From: Pohlia nutans
Taxonomy: Eukaryota; Streptophyta; Bryopsida; Bryales; Mniaceae
Length of the DNA: 64,000 bases
Assembly: GCA_022496805.1 (NCBI GenBank)
Contig: CM040107.1
Coordinates: 6,964,501-7,028,500 of the forward strand
Direction of reading: 5' to 3'
Shown here: piece by piece, positions 13,237-24,960 of the stretch
Numbering within the stretch: position 1 is the stretch's first letter
How the letters are laid out: each line of letters begins with the position of its first letter
Notes under the pieces: model-generated
Seen by the model: the letters and a program-made list of their open reading frames with translations, nothing else
What the model was told of the DNA's origin: nothing
The model's database searches: none
Made by a program: the position numbers and the translations under genes

Positions 13237-14634
13237 CACATCAATGTCTGCCTCTTACATCAGATATGATCTTGACTGTTTTGCAGACCTTTGTGACTAT
13301 GATCTTGAGTCGATTTCAGAGTATCAACCCCAACAAAGAAGGAAACAACGTGAAGGGGATCACTGATATCAAACATGACGTTCGAAGACGACCACTACGC
13401 CATGGGGGAGATTTTTCTGACCAGGTACACCGACGGGGACATCGTCAATCCGGATACGTCCCTGCCTTACAGACAGAACAAGGGCGTAGAAAAAAGGTAC
13501 GAGTTGAAGTGCGAGTTCTTCAAGCATATCGGGCACTTCACAGACGACGACCTCAAAATTTACGTGTAACATCTGCTCGGGAGGACCCCCAATAGAACGC
13601 TGCCATACTCCAAAGTCTCCGTTCAGAAATCGAAAAAGCTGGTCCTGGACAACTACTGTGCTAGTGAGTGGGTTGAGCGCCGGAAGTGCAAGAAGGTCAT
13701 TCTGGAGGAGTTGGTGAATGCTGACAAGTCCCTCACATTTGTGAAGGACGACGGCAATATGGACAGGCAGAAATGGAGAGACTGGAAGAAGACGTGCTCT
13801 TTCTCCTCAGCGATATGGGACTTTCTTCTCGCCACTCCCAGCAAAACATACTCCGCGATGCGCCGGACAAACAAGGCGGTCAACCAGCGGGCGAATGAGA
13901 TGGGGGACAAATTCATAGAGTTGAGAGACATGTTCAGTCGCTTTGTTTCGCTGAAGAAAAACGTACCAAAGTGGACTGGCAAGATTGAACTACGTGCCCA
14001 TGATGGACCGTCCATGGCGTTCGTCATGAATCCAGCGTCGTGGGACTACGCTCTCAATACCAGGCCTCTGAGCTTGGGGATTGCAGATCTCCGGGACGTT
14101 CCGAAGCAAAAAAAATCCGACAACCCGGTCGCTCCGGCTCCGGTTATGCCATTCCTCGAGAAGCTCCACCAACTGAATGACCCGTCAATAGAAGAGCCCA
14201 AAGGATGGCTCTGGATTAGGGCGGACACATGGGATGATGCAGCGGCGGTTGTGTTCATCGGGGTTCATTTCAAGGACTGGGAATACAAACAATCTGTCTA
14301 CAAGGAATGCAAAGCTGAGCGGCTGTATGACATACCGATTCGGCAGGCTGCGCTGCCCTCCGATAATCTCCACTTCTTTTATCAGCGAGATGTTCTATCA
14401 TACATTCTTGGGCTCATCAAGCCAGAGTACATTGCAGCCAATATTGCCTACTACAATGATCCCCGGGAGAACCACGAGTCCAATTTTCGATCGAACTCAA
14501 GCGAGCTGCGGATGGAGTTCTACTTGGACATTATCCAGAACTTTGCTTCTCCGGGAGAGAACTTCTTCGGCGTCTACACGGGTGCCAAGTGCATGCTAGC
14601 TGCAAAGGTAGTGCCTCCCACCATTGGTGGACTG

Positions 14635-14770
14635 TTATCTTTGAGTTGAAGATAATTCCAGTCGTTATAATGCCTGCACTGCATGTATGTTGGTCCACAT
14701 GTGTGCATTTGAAGTGCAATTTCCCAAAGATTTATGCTCTCACTCCTCCTCTATCTTCAAGTCGAGGATA
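14635..14770. repeat. E1 palindromes in intron 2 of the ParB-MTase gene
   Basis: Two imperfect copies, 14635-14655 (ATCTTTGAGTTGAAGAT) and 14752-14770, lie within intron 14608-14849. Confidence 0.85.
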
Positions 14771-15470
14771 AGTCTCGAAGCTCAACCACCTATAGCGTGC
14801 CCCCTGTTCATACAAATCACTAATCCTAAACCGCTTGGTGATTCTGCAGATGTATGGCTTGCACTACTACGGGATCGCCAGCAATGTGGGATTACACAAA
14901 CTCAAATCCCTAGTGCAGAAGGTGAAGAGCTTGGACATGAAGGACTTCCTGTTCGGAAATTCCCCGTACATAGGGAATTACATCAAGCCCGTTACAGAGG
15001 CAATCCTGCGCTCTAGCGACGAGGAGTCATTTGCCCCTCCTGCACGGTCCAATGATGTATGTCGCCAACAGGTGGAGGACGTCAATGCGGAGCTGGGCTG
15101 TGACGAGGAGGACCATGACCGGGCGGATCTTAAGCGCAACGAGGAAGACGAGGACGTCTATAAGGAGTTCAACCAGTACGGGACTTATCTTTTTGGCCGG
15201 CGTGGCGAGGAGGAAGATGATGGAGAAGATGAGAAGCAACAAAAGGCAACTCACAGTACGATGAGGTGATCGCCAAAGCCAAGCAGGATGCAGAGGCCGA
15301 AGCCAAAGAGGAATTTATAGCAAAGTTGAGGGCCAAATACTTGAACAACCTTAGGAGCTCCCAAACCGCGGGTTCTTCTACTCCGTCTGCTGGACCCTTG
15401 AATTTGGCGGTGAGCACCACCCCTGCTACTCAAGACTCGGCCCTCCACCTTCCCACTTACGATGCTCCCG

Positions 15471-15709
15471 TGATCCTCGACCCGAGGATATGTCTTGCTC
15501 CTTGCCTGCTCCAGCTGCGGTTGCATCTGCTGCAGCACTTCCTGCTTCTCGGAATACCGTTGGCAGCGCTCCCCCTCGGGCTCAACTGAACGATCATCAT
15601 GAAGAGATCCCCGCGCGTACCTCCCCGGTACACCACCATCCTATAGTTGGGGATAACTCTCGACATCCTCGACTCGAGGATAATTCTGGACATCCTCGAG
15701 TCGAGGATA
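15471..15709 (+). repeat. E1 palindromes inside coding sequence
   Basis: Copies at 15471-15491, 15664-15683 and 15691-15709 lie in the disordered C-terminal part of the ParB-MTase protein. All three are read in the same frame, as DPRPED, HPRLED and HPRVED. Confidence 0.85.
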
Positions 15710-16224
15710 CTGCTGCGCCTCCTCCAAGTCCCAAGGATGCCTCCCTCGCCTTGCCTCCTGCGGTCGAGACTCAATTCGATGTTGTGTGCTCGACTCCCCC
15801 GCCTGTTGATGCAGAAGTCGGCGGCTGTCCTCCAGCTGCCTTAGATGAGGAGCTTGTGGACTACGAAGATGACCCTCCGCTGCTGCAGCCCGAGCTGGCA
15901 CCGATCGTACTCGCCGTGGAGTTCGTCGACAGCGACTCACACAGTCTTCTAGATCTGGTTCACTCCGCTGACCTTTCAACCCTATATCGCCAAGGGCATA
16001 TTCGAATATCTCATTTCTAACTGTATCATGCACTACTAGTACTAGTCATACTTGTATACTCTAGGACGCATTATCTTCTAAACCTGTGTACATGAGCACG
16101 GTTCTGGAAATTCCCACGCTCCCATACATCAAATAATACGTGCAAACTTCCACAAAGTAGATGGCATCAGTGTGCTCTTCATACTTTTCACTTCAAAATG
16201 TGCTTAATTGAATGGGTTGGTGTA

Positions 16225-16430
16225 TGGAAGTCTCAAAATGTGCAATTTGTCTCAATTTAATGAGCATTAATTTCTTTCCTTTATCTTTGATTGCAATGAG
16301 TTCAAAGTAACTACTACTTCTTTTATCTTTGGCTTCAACAACTATCCTTGAAAGGACGCCCGCAATAGAGGGTTGGGAGTCTCAAAATGACCATTTTGTG
16401 TCATTTTATTGAATATTGCGTTAATAGGCA
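16225..16430. repeat. Candidate right terminal/subterminal inverted repeat of E1
   Basis: Two related direct units (AGTCTCAAAATGTGCAATTT at 16229 and AGTCTCAAAATGACCATTTT at 16379) match the left arm in inverted orientation. Confidence 0.5.
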
Positions 16431-19260
16431 AAATATTCAAATATAAAGGCAATATAATGAAGCAATGGGTTCGAATTTGAATTCCATAAGAGTTAGCAGT
16501 TTTTTAAGCATACATTACTTGGAACCTACTAGACTAACTTCATTCAATGGAATCACAATCATAATTTAAGAGCGAAAGACCACGTCAATTTTCAAAAACA
16601 AATTATCACAAAATATATTTTACAATTTATATTTTATAAACCTAGTTAGAGGAGAAAACTCACTGAGAGGGACTTCTAAATGCTCCGCTAAACAACCACC
16701 CGTGACAGCGTTCTGATGGACCATAGACGCACAGTTCAGATCCGTGACACCAACAGAGGGGATACTGTACATGGAAAGGCGAAGATTCCGAGAGCCACTA
16801 ATGGAGATGAGTGTGACCGAGATGGACGATAAAAAAATCACTGAAATTTAGGCCCACTCGATCCTGGAGAGGGTAAACTTTGCTTACCTTAATCTTGGCG
16901 CTCTAGATGCCGCAGTGGCGATGTTCTGCTCCAAGGTGCTGTCATCCCAGACATTCCAACGACCCAATCCACTTTCAGATCTGTGAGAGTCGATGCACGC
17001 CATAGTCCCACGCTGAAACCCTCAACAACGATCTATTTCCTGAAAACAATGAAAACTGTTGCGGCGTTGGATCGGCATCATCTTTAGCTACAAACCACGC
17101 ATGCACGACGACCGACCTGAGGGGAGAACAACGCACCGGCTACCTTCACTCAAAATTTCCTCACTCGTGGTCACTACGGCAACCACCCAACACGGTATGG
17201 AAGAGGAAGAACAACAATGCAGCTCTCTGCAGGCGCCGCAACCATCGGAGGAGAGGAGACGGGAACAGAGGAATGTGGCGGACTGTAAGCCGTGGTACAA
17301 GAGCTTGCCAATAGAAGGAAATTTCAGCCATCCGATGGACAAGACGGATGGATGGTTTGGCAGTCCGCCACGTGCCGCCGGGCGCCATTGCCGTCAAAAA
17401 AGCAGCAGCCAGAAGCATTCATTGCTGAAGGGGACCCTCGTCTCGAGCCAAGTGATCTCAAAACTGGTTAATATTAGCTGGATTTCTACCAAAAACATGT
17501 GGCTGCTCAACATACAAAGAAAGAAAATGAAAAAACATTTCAAATGTAGCGAGAATGCTCATCGTGTTATAACGATGTACCAAGGGTATCATTATGGTAT
17601 CACCATGGTATCACCTTCATATATCAAGGGTATTGCCGGATATTATAGAAGTATCGTGAGTAGTACATTCAGAAAGTACCAACAGTATCTACCATTTCTG
17701 TGGGAGGTAGCACGCGGTGCTAGATGTCATAAAGTGGTTCTCAGAACACTGTTTCAGCCAGTGTTGGGTTTGAGGAAGGGCTCGCCTCGTCACTGTCGTC
17801 GATCTTGATCAACAATGGAGATCTCGCTTATAAAAGCCCCGTGCATTGGGGGATGTGAGAGGAAGCCCAGATTGGGAATGTCAGGGATTGCCTTATCAGG
17901 GGTCAATAAAGTGAGTAAGTCAAATTAGGTGAGGCAACGCATGCAATGCTACGAGGTAAAAAGAACGAAGCACAAACGAAGGGGGATGTTTTTCAACTTC
18001 ATGAATGAATAAAAATTGTACGTTATAAATTATTCACATAGTTCGATTTGCGATTGTTATCACCAAAAGTTTGTATAAAGCCTAGAACTTAAAGTATAGA
18101 GCTCTTCTGTAAAATGATTACAAATAAGATATTGACAATCTAATGATGGAATTTGTTGGGGTGGGTTGATATGTATTACTGTAAGTGTAGTATTATTGGA
18201 GATATTATGGTTAAGTTGTTTAACCCCTAAAGGACCGGAGTGTTTTTCCTCCAAAAACACTCCAATGCTGCCATTTTTACTCCCCCATGCAGAAAATCCA
18301 AAATCCCTCACTAATTGAGTTACATCTTATTTTTAAATGTGAATATCTCTAAGTTGAAAGCATTTTTTTAATGAAAACAATGTAGCTTCAATCCTCCATT
18401 GTTAACATGTGGGAATCTAATTTTGTTCAAATTAGACGTGAAATTGCTCATCAACTAAAGGACAATCCATCTAGGGATTTTTTTTCGTAACAGGCCCAAA
18501 CAATCAAGTGTTTTAGCTTTGTTTTCATTAGATGTTTAATTTGAGTTTAGATACATCTTTTGACCATTGAAATTCGAGTATAGATCTCATTTGAAGATAT
18601 TACGCATTGTCAACAAATTTGAAGTTTGAATGTTCAAAATACAAGGGCTTTCTAAGAATGCTCCAATCATGCGTCTCATTTAATTTCTTCACTTTCATCT
18701 TTTAACTATTTCTAAACATAACTTTTATCAACTTTATATATTATTTTTAGCCTCGTTTCATATTGCTATGATTCACCCAAAAATTTAAGGTCTCTGTTGT
18801 AAAGGGCTTTTTAAAAAACCAACTCATAAAATCAAACTTGATGTCAACTTAAAATAAACTTGATGTACAAGTTTTATTTATTCATCAAGCTCAAACTATC
18901 CTTCATAGTTGCAATGTATTATGCATCTTTGCAATTCTCCAAATTTTAGAAGGCTGTAGGCACATAGGGGTGTGGGCACTTTTTTTCATGAATTACAATT
19001 CATTCTTTTAAAGCTGTGAAGGTTCATTACATTCTATAACGATAGGGTTTGCACCCCCTACTGCTTGGTTTTATTATTACCGGTACAATAACTTCTCTTG
19101 GAACTAGAGTAGAAGATGGCACTTGCCACTATATGAGGGAATTTAGTAGGATTCAATCAAGTAACACGAACTGAAAATTCCAAAACAAAGCGCAACCAAG
19201 AGCATTGGAAAAAAATTTATAAATTTTACAATGTTACAATGTTCTTACGAGATGGGTACA
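16431..19260. other. Spacer between E1 and E2, no supported gene
   Basis: AT-rich DNA with a GC-richer stretch at 16.85-17.8 kb. An open frame of 249 codons at 17059-17808 has no recognisable domain, and its second half is a dispersed repeat. A perfect hairpin lies at 18237-18263 (GGAGTGTTTTT and its complement, 5-base loop), next to TTAACCCCTAAA at 18219, an end motif shared by several MITE-like repeats here. A TATA-like TTATAAAAG stands at 17827. Confidence 0.5.
17430..17660. repeat. Dispersed repeat, copy 1
   Basis: AACATACAAAGAAAGAAAAT and the surrounding 200 bases recur in the same orientation at 36850-37100. It continues into GTATCACCATGGTATCACC-like sequence. Function unknown. Confidence 0.65.
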
Positions 19261-19299
19261 GTGGTTCAATGTTATTATAAAATGGATGCATCACCAAAA

Positions 19300-19500
19300 C
19301 AACCCTTTGACGCGCTAGCGTCCATTTTATAAACGTTGGATGATTTCCGACGTGTCCCTTCACCACCTGCGGTGATATTTTTCATCCATCCAAAATTCTT
19401 TATGTATAATCAAATAATGGAAACCATACAATCTTGTAGTGCATGTTATTCCAATTTCATTATAGGTTTTTAAAATTTTTTATTTTTTATTTTGGCTTTT
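19300..19500. repeat. AT-rich repeat interrupted by E2, left part
   Basis: 19305-19440 is a diverged copy of 8540-8840 (CCCTTCACCAC then GGTGATATT then TTCATCCATCCAAAA). The continuation of the 8.5-kb copy is found beyond E2 at 36.36-36.52 kb, so E2 appears inserted into this repeat. Confidence 0.6.
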
Positions 19501-19546
19501 AACTAATATTTAACTAATTATGGGCAAATTCGTAGTCCATAAATAA

Positions 19547-19755
19547 GTCGGCCCTCAGCCGAAAAATGCCAAATATGCAAAGGATGCAGAAATCAGACCA
19601 GGAATATAGAAATTGGTTGAATTTTCTTTTTGTTTTTTGATTTGAAAATTAAAATCAGTACACAAATACAAGTTGCTGAAATGGAGTGTTGGCCTGCAAC
19701 CGATACCTGTATCCTAACAAATGGAGCAAAAGCTAGTTGGCCCGCAGCCGATACG
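19547..19755. repeat. E2 palindromes near the left end
   Basis: Degenerate copies at 19547-19564, 19691-19707 and 19737-19755 (GGCCCGCAGCCGATACG). Confidence 0.75.
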
Positions 19756-19761
19756 TCTAGC

Positions 19762-20508
19762 CTAGCATAAAGAATAGGAAGGAATCTTGTACTTCAGGGC
19801 ATGTGCAACTTTGTAGTGTATCTGACCAGATCTATGAGTATGCTTCATATAATCACTAACAGACTCAAACTGATGTAAGGGATAAATGAAGGGAATAATA
19901 TCTGTTGCAACATTAGAAATAGTCCTGCTTGATGCGGTGAAGTCTCCCTGAAATGGCCATGGCATGTAGCACGCAGAATCAGGAGTCCTGCATAGAGAGA
20001 GAGGGCTAACATCAACGAAGAGGACTTGGTCAGGCTTGCATACATCCCTGGAATGGCGCTTATAATAAAAAGTGTCGAGAACCTTGTAAGACCAGGGATA
20101 ATGTTTTGGACGTTCACAATATTCTCTACCAAAAACAAAGGATAGCCTATCTAGAACGCCCTCCGGGAGGATAAAATTTAGCAAGAGCTTCAAGTCTCGG
20201 ATGGGCATTTTAGACCAGAGGCCAACATGGAATCGCTCCAACAACATTGTGAACAACTTCCTAACACCGGGCCTCTTGACAACATCTCGATGAGTATTCC
20301 AACGATCCGGCATAACATTAGGATTGATGTAGCAAAGCAATCCCAAAACACAGAGAACGATACACTTCTTGACGGCATGAGGTTGAGCAAAATGAGAGTC
20401 CATGAGGCAATCTCCCTGAACAAAAGCAGACGAATAACTCATGAATAAGGTGGTTAGAGAAAGAGCAAAAGCGGACGACAGTGAGAGAGAATGTAAGTAG
20501 CGGAACAT
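19762..20508 (-). pseudogene. NIF/FCP1-like HAD phosphatase-like protein B of E2, nucleophile lost
   Basis: From about 20385 downward the frame follows the plant FCP1/NIF (NLI-interacting factor) phosphatase fold: KKCIVLCVLGLLCY where the family has its DLDETL nucleophile motif, RPGVRKLFTMLLERFHVGLW, KVLDTFYYKRHSRDV, VLFVDVSPLSLCRTPDSACY (family: LLIDDSPYK) and a closing FQGD. The first motif here reads CVLGL, so both catalytic aspartates are missing; the protein, if made, should be inactive as a phosphatase. The upstream residues look like read-through of non-coding DNA, so the true start is uncertain. It follows a second NIF-like gene (21118-21914) on the same strand. A captured host gene duplicated within the element is the likeliest origin. 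Confidence 0.65.
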
Positions 20509-20512
20509 CTTG

Positions 20513-20624
20513 ATCGGCAGCCGACAACACGATAGAAGCTAGAACATTGAACACATATCGGCCCGCAGCCGACAACATAATAGAAGCTAGAATATGGAGC
20601 AGATATCGGCTGGCAGCTGACAAT
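20513..20624. repeat. E2 palindromes between the two phosphatase-like genes
   Basis: Copies at 20513-20529, 20557-20576 and 20605-20624, each followed by ACAAC or ACAATA-type sequence in short tandem units of about 46 bp. A further copy lies at 21016-21035. Confidence 0.85.
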
Positions 20625-21117
20625 AGTATCAACGAGAAATCCAGTTGAATGGCACAGATTGAGAGAGTAAGAAAGATACCAAAATAAAAAGAGACAAAGA
20701 ATGATGTGAAATTGGGCAGAAACGCTCATAATATTAAACAGAAGAAGAGCCATCGAAATGATAATTCGAACAGTCATTCCTCTATAAAAATGATACAGTA
20801 TGAACAAAAAAAGGTCCTCAAAATGTACATTTACAGGATAACAGCGTCCTCACAACTACATAGCCCGCAACAGAGTGACCAGCTACAAAAATAGATCCTC
20901 AACATTTACAATTAGTCGGCATTAAGTAGGTCCTCAAAAGTGCATTCTCTACCAAAATGTACACCTATGCTAAAGATATATAACCTAGGTGACTAGGTAC
21001 GCTGGGAGAGAGTCTATCGGCCGGCAGCCGACAAGTAGAGCCTCATGAACTTCGAGGCTGCTAGGTGCCGAAACTTGAAAATCTCCGACGCAAAAAGAAA
21101 GGTGGAGAGAAGTCAAC

Positions 21118-21914
21118 CTATTTGGCTAGCTCCGTCAGATGTGGGTACCAGGCATCATCTGGATAAACGCGGCGTTGCCCAAAAGTTTGGTGGGCCTGCA
21201 TGAACTCTGGAACAGATTGTCCAGAGCAATACAGCTTATACAAAAGGGGCATCAGAGTTTGCAGTAAGAAAGGCTTGCGACCCTTCTTCAGCTTTGTCTC
21301 CGAGTACATCGTGCAGGTAGGTGGGTGAACAGCATTAAAGGGATTGTTCAGGGCGTTCTTATATGGGGAGTCATCAATGAGGAGGGTGTTCTCCACAGTG
21401 CTCCACGCTTCATGAAATCAGGACGGAGCTGAAACAGGTGCTCTAAAGACTTCAAAAAAAATGGCTTGTCGAGAGCGTTCTTGTCTCTATAAGCACTGAC
21501 CTTGCAAGTTCTCTGACCAAACTGCAAGCAGTTTTCTGGAAGGTGAGGGACTTTGCCCCGGATGAAATCGATCCGAGGAGCAAGGTTGTGCTCCATGACA
21601 CAAGACCAGAAACAAATCTCCATCCCGGCGTCTAGAACCCAACCCAAGAATTTTTCTAGACCCGGTCGAGCCCTGGACTCACCCTTCTTCACCCTTTTGC
21701 CACCCAGTATTTTAGGGTTGGAGAAGTGAATGAGAGTCCCATTGACGTCGAAGAGTAGAAAATATTTCATAGGAACTACCTGCGGTGTGAGGATAGTCGG
21801 AACTGGCCCTAACGCTAGGACTTGAGCAGCATCACCCTCGCCGTCAATATCGTCCTCTCCGTCGTCACGATCCGGTGACTCGTACTCAGAGAACTCTGCA
21901 AGAGGATGAAGCAT
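21118..21914 (-). pseudogene. NIF/FCP1-like HAD phosphatase-like protein A of E2, frameshifted
   Basis: The frame has an acidic N-terminal stretch, then KYFLLFDVNGTLIHF (family DLDETL; here D-V-N-G-T, so the second catalytic aspartate is asparagine), RPGLEKFLGWVLDAGMEICF, and KNALDKPFFLKSLEHLF. A one-base frameshift at about 21398-21410 separates this from the second half, HEAWSTVENTLLIDDSPYKN, which holds the conserved IDDSPYK motif. A stop at 21118 follows PHLTELAK. The order of motifs is that of plant NIF-domain phosphatases, which act on phosphoserine or phosphothreonine. It lies downstream of the ParB-MTase gene on the same strand. The family is clear, its role in the element is unknown, and the copy is broken. 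Confidence 0.75.
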
Positions 21915-22012
21915 TCATTCGATGAGCGACAAGATAGCAAACAAGCACTCCAGACTCAATAGAAAATGAATGAGGTAGGATAGAAGTGAATAACTGACGA
22001 TTATAATATACT

Positions 22013-22181
22013 TCGGCTGGAAACCGACATTGCAAGCCTGTCAGCTGGCAGCCGATACAAAGCCAAGTAAAGGCAGTGAACAAAATGCTCAAAACCATGG
22101 CTACACTAGATTGAAAGAAATCCTGCTATTTTGTATCGGCTGGCTGCCGACATCAAAGTCTTGTCGGCTGGCAGCAAATAC
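22013..22181. repeat. E2 palindromes downstream of the ParB-MTase gene
   Basis: Copies at 22013-22031, 22040-22057, 22133-22152 and 22161-22181, in two tandem-like units of about 120 bp that also share GCAAGCCTGTC or AAGTCTTGTC and AGCAGAGTGCTCAAAA-type sequence. Confidence 0.85.
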
Positions 22182-22578
22182 AAAGCAAAATAAATCTAGT
22201 GAGCAGAGTGCTCAAAATTGTACAGGCTATAGACACTAAGGAATCCTGCATATATAAACGCGGAAGGTTCTAAATGAGGACTAAGACGATGCAAATCTTC
22301 AGTGGTAGTGCAGAATCTTGGGCACTCTATAAAAATACACTAAAACACTACTCCGTCGACTGGGACAAACCTCCAGTTGGCCGCTGACGCTTTGGAGAGG
22401 ACTGAGTGGCGGGCGGCGGTGATAGCTGCTCATTCGGCTTGTCAAGATGTGCCGCATTCTCAGGGAAGTCCGCCTCCGTGATCTTCGTCAACAGCAACCG
22501 CTTCTTGGACGTAGCCTTCTGCGAATCTGCATAAAGTCGGGATTTTCTTCCACCTCCCCCCGGTAAAGAAGCCGAGGA

Positions 22579-23051
22579 TGTCGGCTGGCGGCCGACATAA
22601 GCAGGACCGGATTGCAATGAGGACTTCCTACCCTCCACCGCCTGCTTATGACGAACATCGGCGCTTCGCGATCCAGGCACGATATCCGCCAAACGCTTCA
22701 TGATAACCTCGGAAGAAGGAGTATCACGCAAATCCACTTGCATCGAGGCAGCACCAAAAATGTTGAGATCGACTAGGCCATCTAGCGCTTCCTCTCTCGG
22801 TGATGCAGTATACGACATGGAAGAGGAGTCCTTCGTGGACTGCGAGGAAAAGATACCATGCCCAGGCGTCCAAGGAAAGCCCGACGTATCCATTGGTGGC
22901 GGAGATAAAGCAGTAGCGCCACCCCAGACATACGATGCCGGCTGAGAAGATATGGTGGTGGCAGGCGTGAGAATCGAGGGAGTCTGATCAACCTCCTCCG
23001 CCTCTCCCAGACCCACATTGAGTGGGCCGTGTCGGCCGGCAGCCGACGAGG
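22579..23051 (-). repeat. E2 palindromes in the C-terminal coding exon
   Basis: Copies at 22579-22598 (coding VGRQPT on the minus strand) and 23032-23051 lie in the last exon of the ParB-MTase gene. Confidence 0.8.
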
Positions 23052-23360
23052 GGGTCCCGCTGCTGGCCCAGCATCATCTTCGGTCTCCATGTTATCGTCT
23101 ACCGCTTGCCTAGCATCTTCTTCGGTTTCCATGTTGTCCTCTGCGGCTGCCCAATATTATCCGCCGGTGGCCCAGCATCTTCATGGGCTTCCATGTTATC
23201 GTCATCGTCTTCGTTTGACTCGCTAGACAGAGCCTGCAGGACCATGTCCAAGTTCAGCCCCTTCACTCGGTGATGCGCCTTCGCTACATCCTCCTTGCAA
23301 CGAGCAAATTCGAGAACAGACCTGCCATTCCTCTGTACATGAAGGGGAAATGATTAGCAG

Positions 23361-23380
23361 TGTATCGGCTGGCGGCCAAT
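23361..23380. repeat. E2 palindrome in the intron equivalent to E1 intron 2
   Basis: TATCGGCTGGCGGCCAATAT stands within the intron 23440-23333, whose position matches intron 2 of the E1 and E3 genes. Confidence 0.85.
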
Positions 23381-24825
23381 ATAGACAATAAAAGACGTCA
23401 GAAGATCAAGTAGGAGAGGATGATGGAGTGGGAAGCGTACCAGGCCGGTCTCAGTTACGTTACGCCACCCCAGATGTTGATGATAGTGGCATTGGTTGAC
23501 GAACGCAGTGAGGGCTTGATCAGCTTCTCCAGGGTCTCATGGTCGACGCCGCAATCTCCTTTATTATAGTCACAAACTCCCTCTGGACACGTCTGGAACC
23601 AATCAACGGGCTTCTAGATTTCAGTCAATTTCTTGAAAACTTCGAAGCCTCCCTCCAAAGTCTTGGGATATGACAACGACATTGTGACAAGCGGATAAGA
23701 GTCCATATCCGAATTCTTAAACCCAGCGCGCCTGGAGGGGTGATAGTACACACTATGCACCAGCCACGAAGAATCATTCGATCCCGTCACATTTGAGAGG
23801 ATATCTCGCAACTTAGAATCACCGATGAAGAGCATTGGGACAGGAATCTCGGGATGCACAGGGCGCGTAGGCAAGCTGCCCTCACTGTCGTCAATGAAGG
23901 CTGAATCGTCGGGTTTGAACACCGCGCGCTTCGCAAGATCCATGATGTTTTCTCTCCTGACGGGTGTAGGGTCTCCTGAGGATGAGTATGCAAAGAGCAC
24001 AATGAACTTGGGGCAGTCGGTGATGGGGACAATGCATGCTTCACCCGAATCCAATGCAAGGAAAACGTCCTTGATGGAGTCCGCCTCTAGGCAGTCATAC
24101 CGCTGTTTCGTACCAGTGGATGGCACGATTGGAACTGAGACCTTCATGTGGGCCTGGATAAGTTGATTAAAAATTAGAGGCGCAACACCATTCTTGGACT
24201 TGTCCGTCGTGGGATTCAGTGCATTCGCGCGTCGCTTCAACCACTGAGACCCGTCCGTGTACTTCTTGAGGTCACTCCAGACATTGCTGACCATGTCACC
24301 AGTAAAATTCTTCTCCTCTGCCAAATCATCCCATTCTTTGTCGGCATAGAGAGTCCAGCCCGCATCCTTGCACGGTAGCGGGTACTGCTTTAGCTTCCAC
24401 ATCAGCTCGTTCTTAATCACGCGGTCGAGCTTCGTGTCACGGCACCAATCTGGCAACGTTAGCCTGTCACGGGTCTTGCTGTTGTTCTTGATGCAGATTC
24501 TCTTCGCAATAATTGCCTTTGCGCACTTGATGAGATCAGAGTCACGCAAACCCAAGGTTGAGACGACGTCGGTCTTCGTAATGTCCGTGAGCGGCACACG
24601 CTTAATCAACGGTGATGGCTCTTTACCGTCCTCTCCGATCAGCTCTCCAGCCTCCCATGCATTAAAAACTTCAATCCAGCTGTTCCAAGCCTCGTCGGTT
24701 TTGCATAACACAAGGACAAGCTTGCTGGCTACCTTCTCCCCAACAAAATGTGCCATGACTTGGGCCTTTGCAGTCTGCAAAATAGACAAGGAGATGTGTT
24801 AGGACATATATCCAAGATGCGCCTA

Positions 24826-24960
24826 TATCGGCTGGCAACCGATACATAAATCGAAGGAGCATAGCAAAGCTCATATGAAAACCTCTCGGCTGGCAGCAGA
24901 CACATGATATGAACAGTGAAGCAAAGGTGAAGTGAGATCCTATCGGCTGGCAGCCGACAG
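24826..24960. repeat. E2 palindromes in the intron equivalent to E1 intron 1
   Basis: Three copies, 24826-24844, 24884-24902 and 24941-24960, about 58 bp apart, in intron 24981-24775. A further copy at 25521-25538 lies in the short upstream intron. Confidence 0.9.

Larger units (their letters stand above)
11615..16020 (+). pseudogene. ParB/DGQH-like and DNA-methyltransferase-like fusion protein of E1, degraded
   Basis: Three exons are inferred: 11605-13036, 13287-14607 and 14850-16020, all with GT-AG borders and phase 0. The start ATG at 11615 follows an acceptor at 11604. The N-terminal domain (to about 12060) is shared with E2 and E3. KFMIIDGQHNISASIELQ at 12725-12780 is the ParB/DGQHR-type signature (DGQH at 12737-12748). 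Downstream, 13711-14607 resembles N6-adenine/N4-cytosine DNA methylases: SPGENFFGVYTGAKCMLAAK at 14548-14607 then YGLHYYGIASN looks like motif I, but a DPPY-type catalytic motif is not evident. The C-terminus is acidic and disordered. Stops lie at 11840 (TAG), 12062 (TAG) and 13567 (TAA), with frameshifts near 13375, 15255 and 15480. The fusion resembles phage ParB-methylase proteins. The role is inferred: DNA binding or modification of the element's own palindromes. Confidence 0.6.
670..16430. mobile_element. Large DNA element E1 (TCGAGGATA palindrome family)
   Basis: About 15.8 kb bounded by candidate inverted repeats. The left arm (681-710) reads GCAATATTCATTAAAATGAC and onward; the right arm (16393-16423) reads as its reverse complement with few mismatches. 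A second inverted match, CTCATTAAATTGAGAC, lies at 773-788 and again inverted near 16250-16265. Inside are a minus-strand DUF7869-type gene, a plus-strand ParB-MTase gene and more than 25 copies of the palindrome TATCCTCGACTCGAGGATA. The palindrome occurs at 4.19-4.53 kb and 10.60-15.71 kb only, which ties the two ends to one element despite the AT-rich block between them. Exact ends and any target-site duplication are not resolved. Confidence 0.55.

Noticed and set aside
17059..17808. 249-codon frame as a gene
   Set aside because: No domain, no homologue in the window, and its second half is a dispersed repeat also seen at 36.85-37.10 kb.
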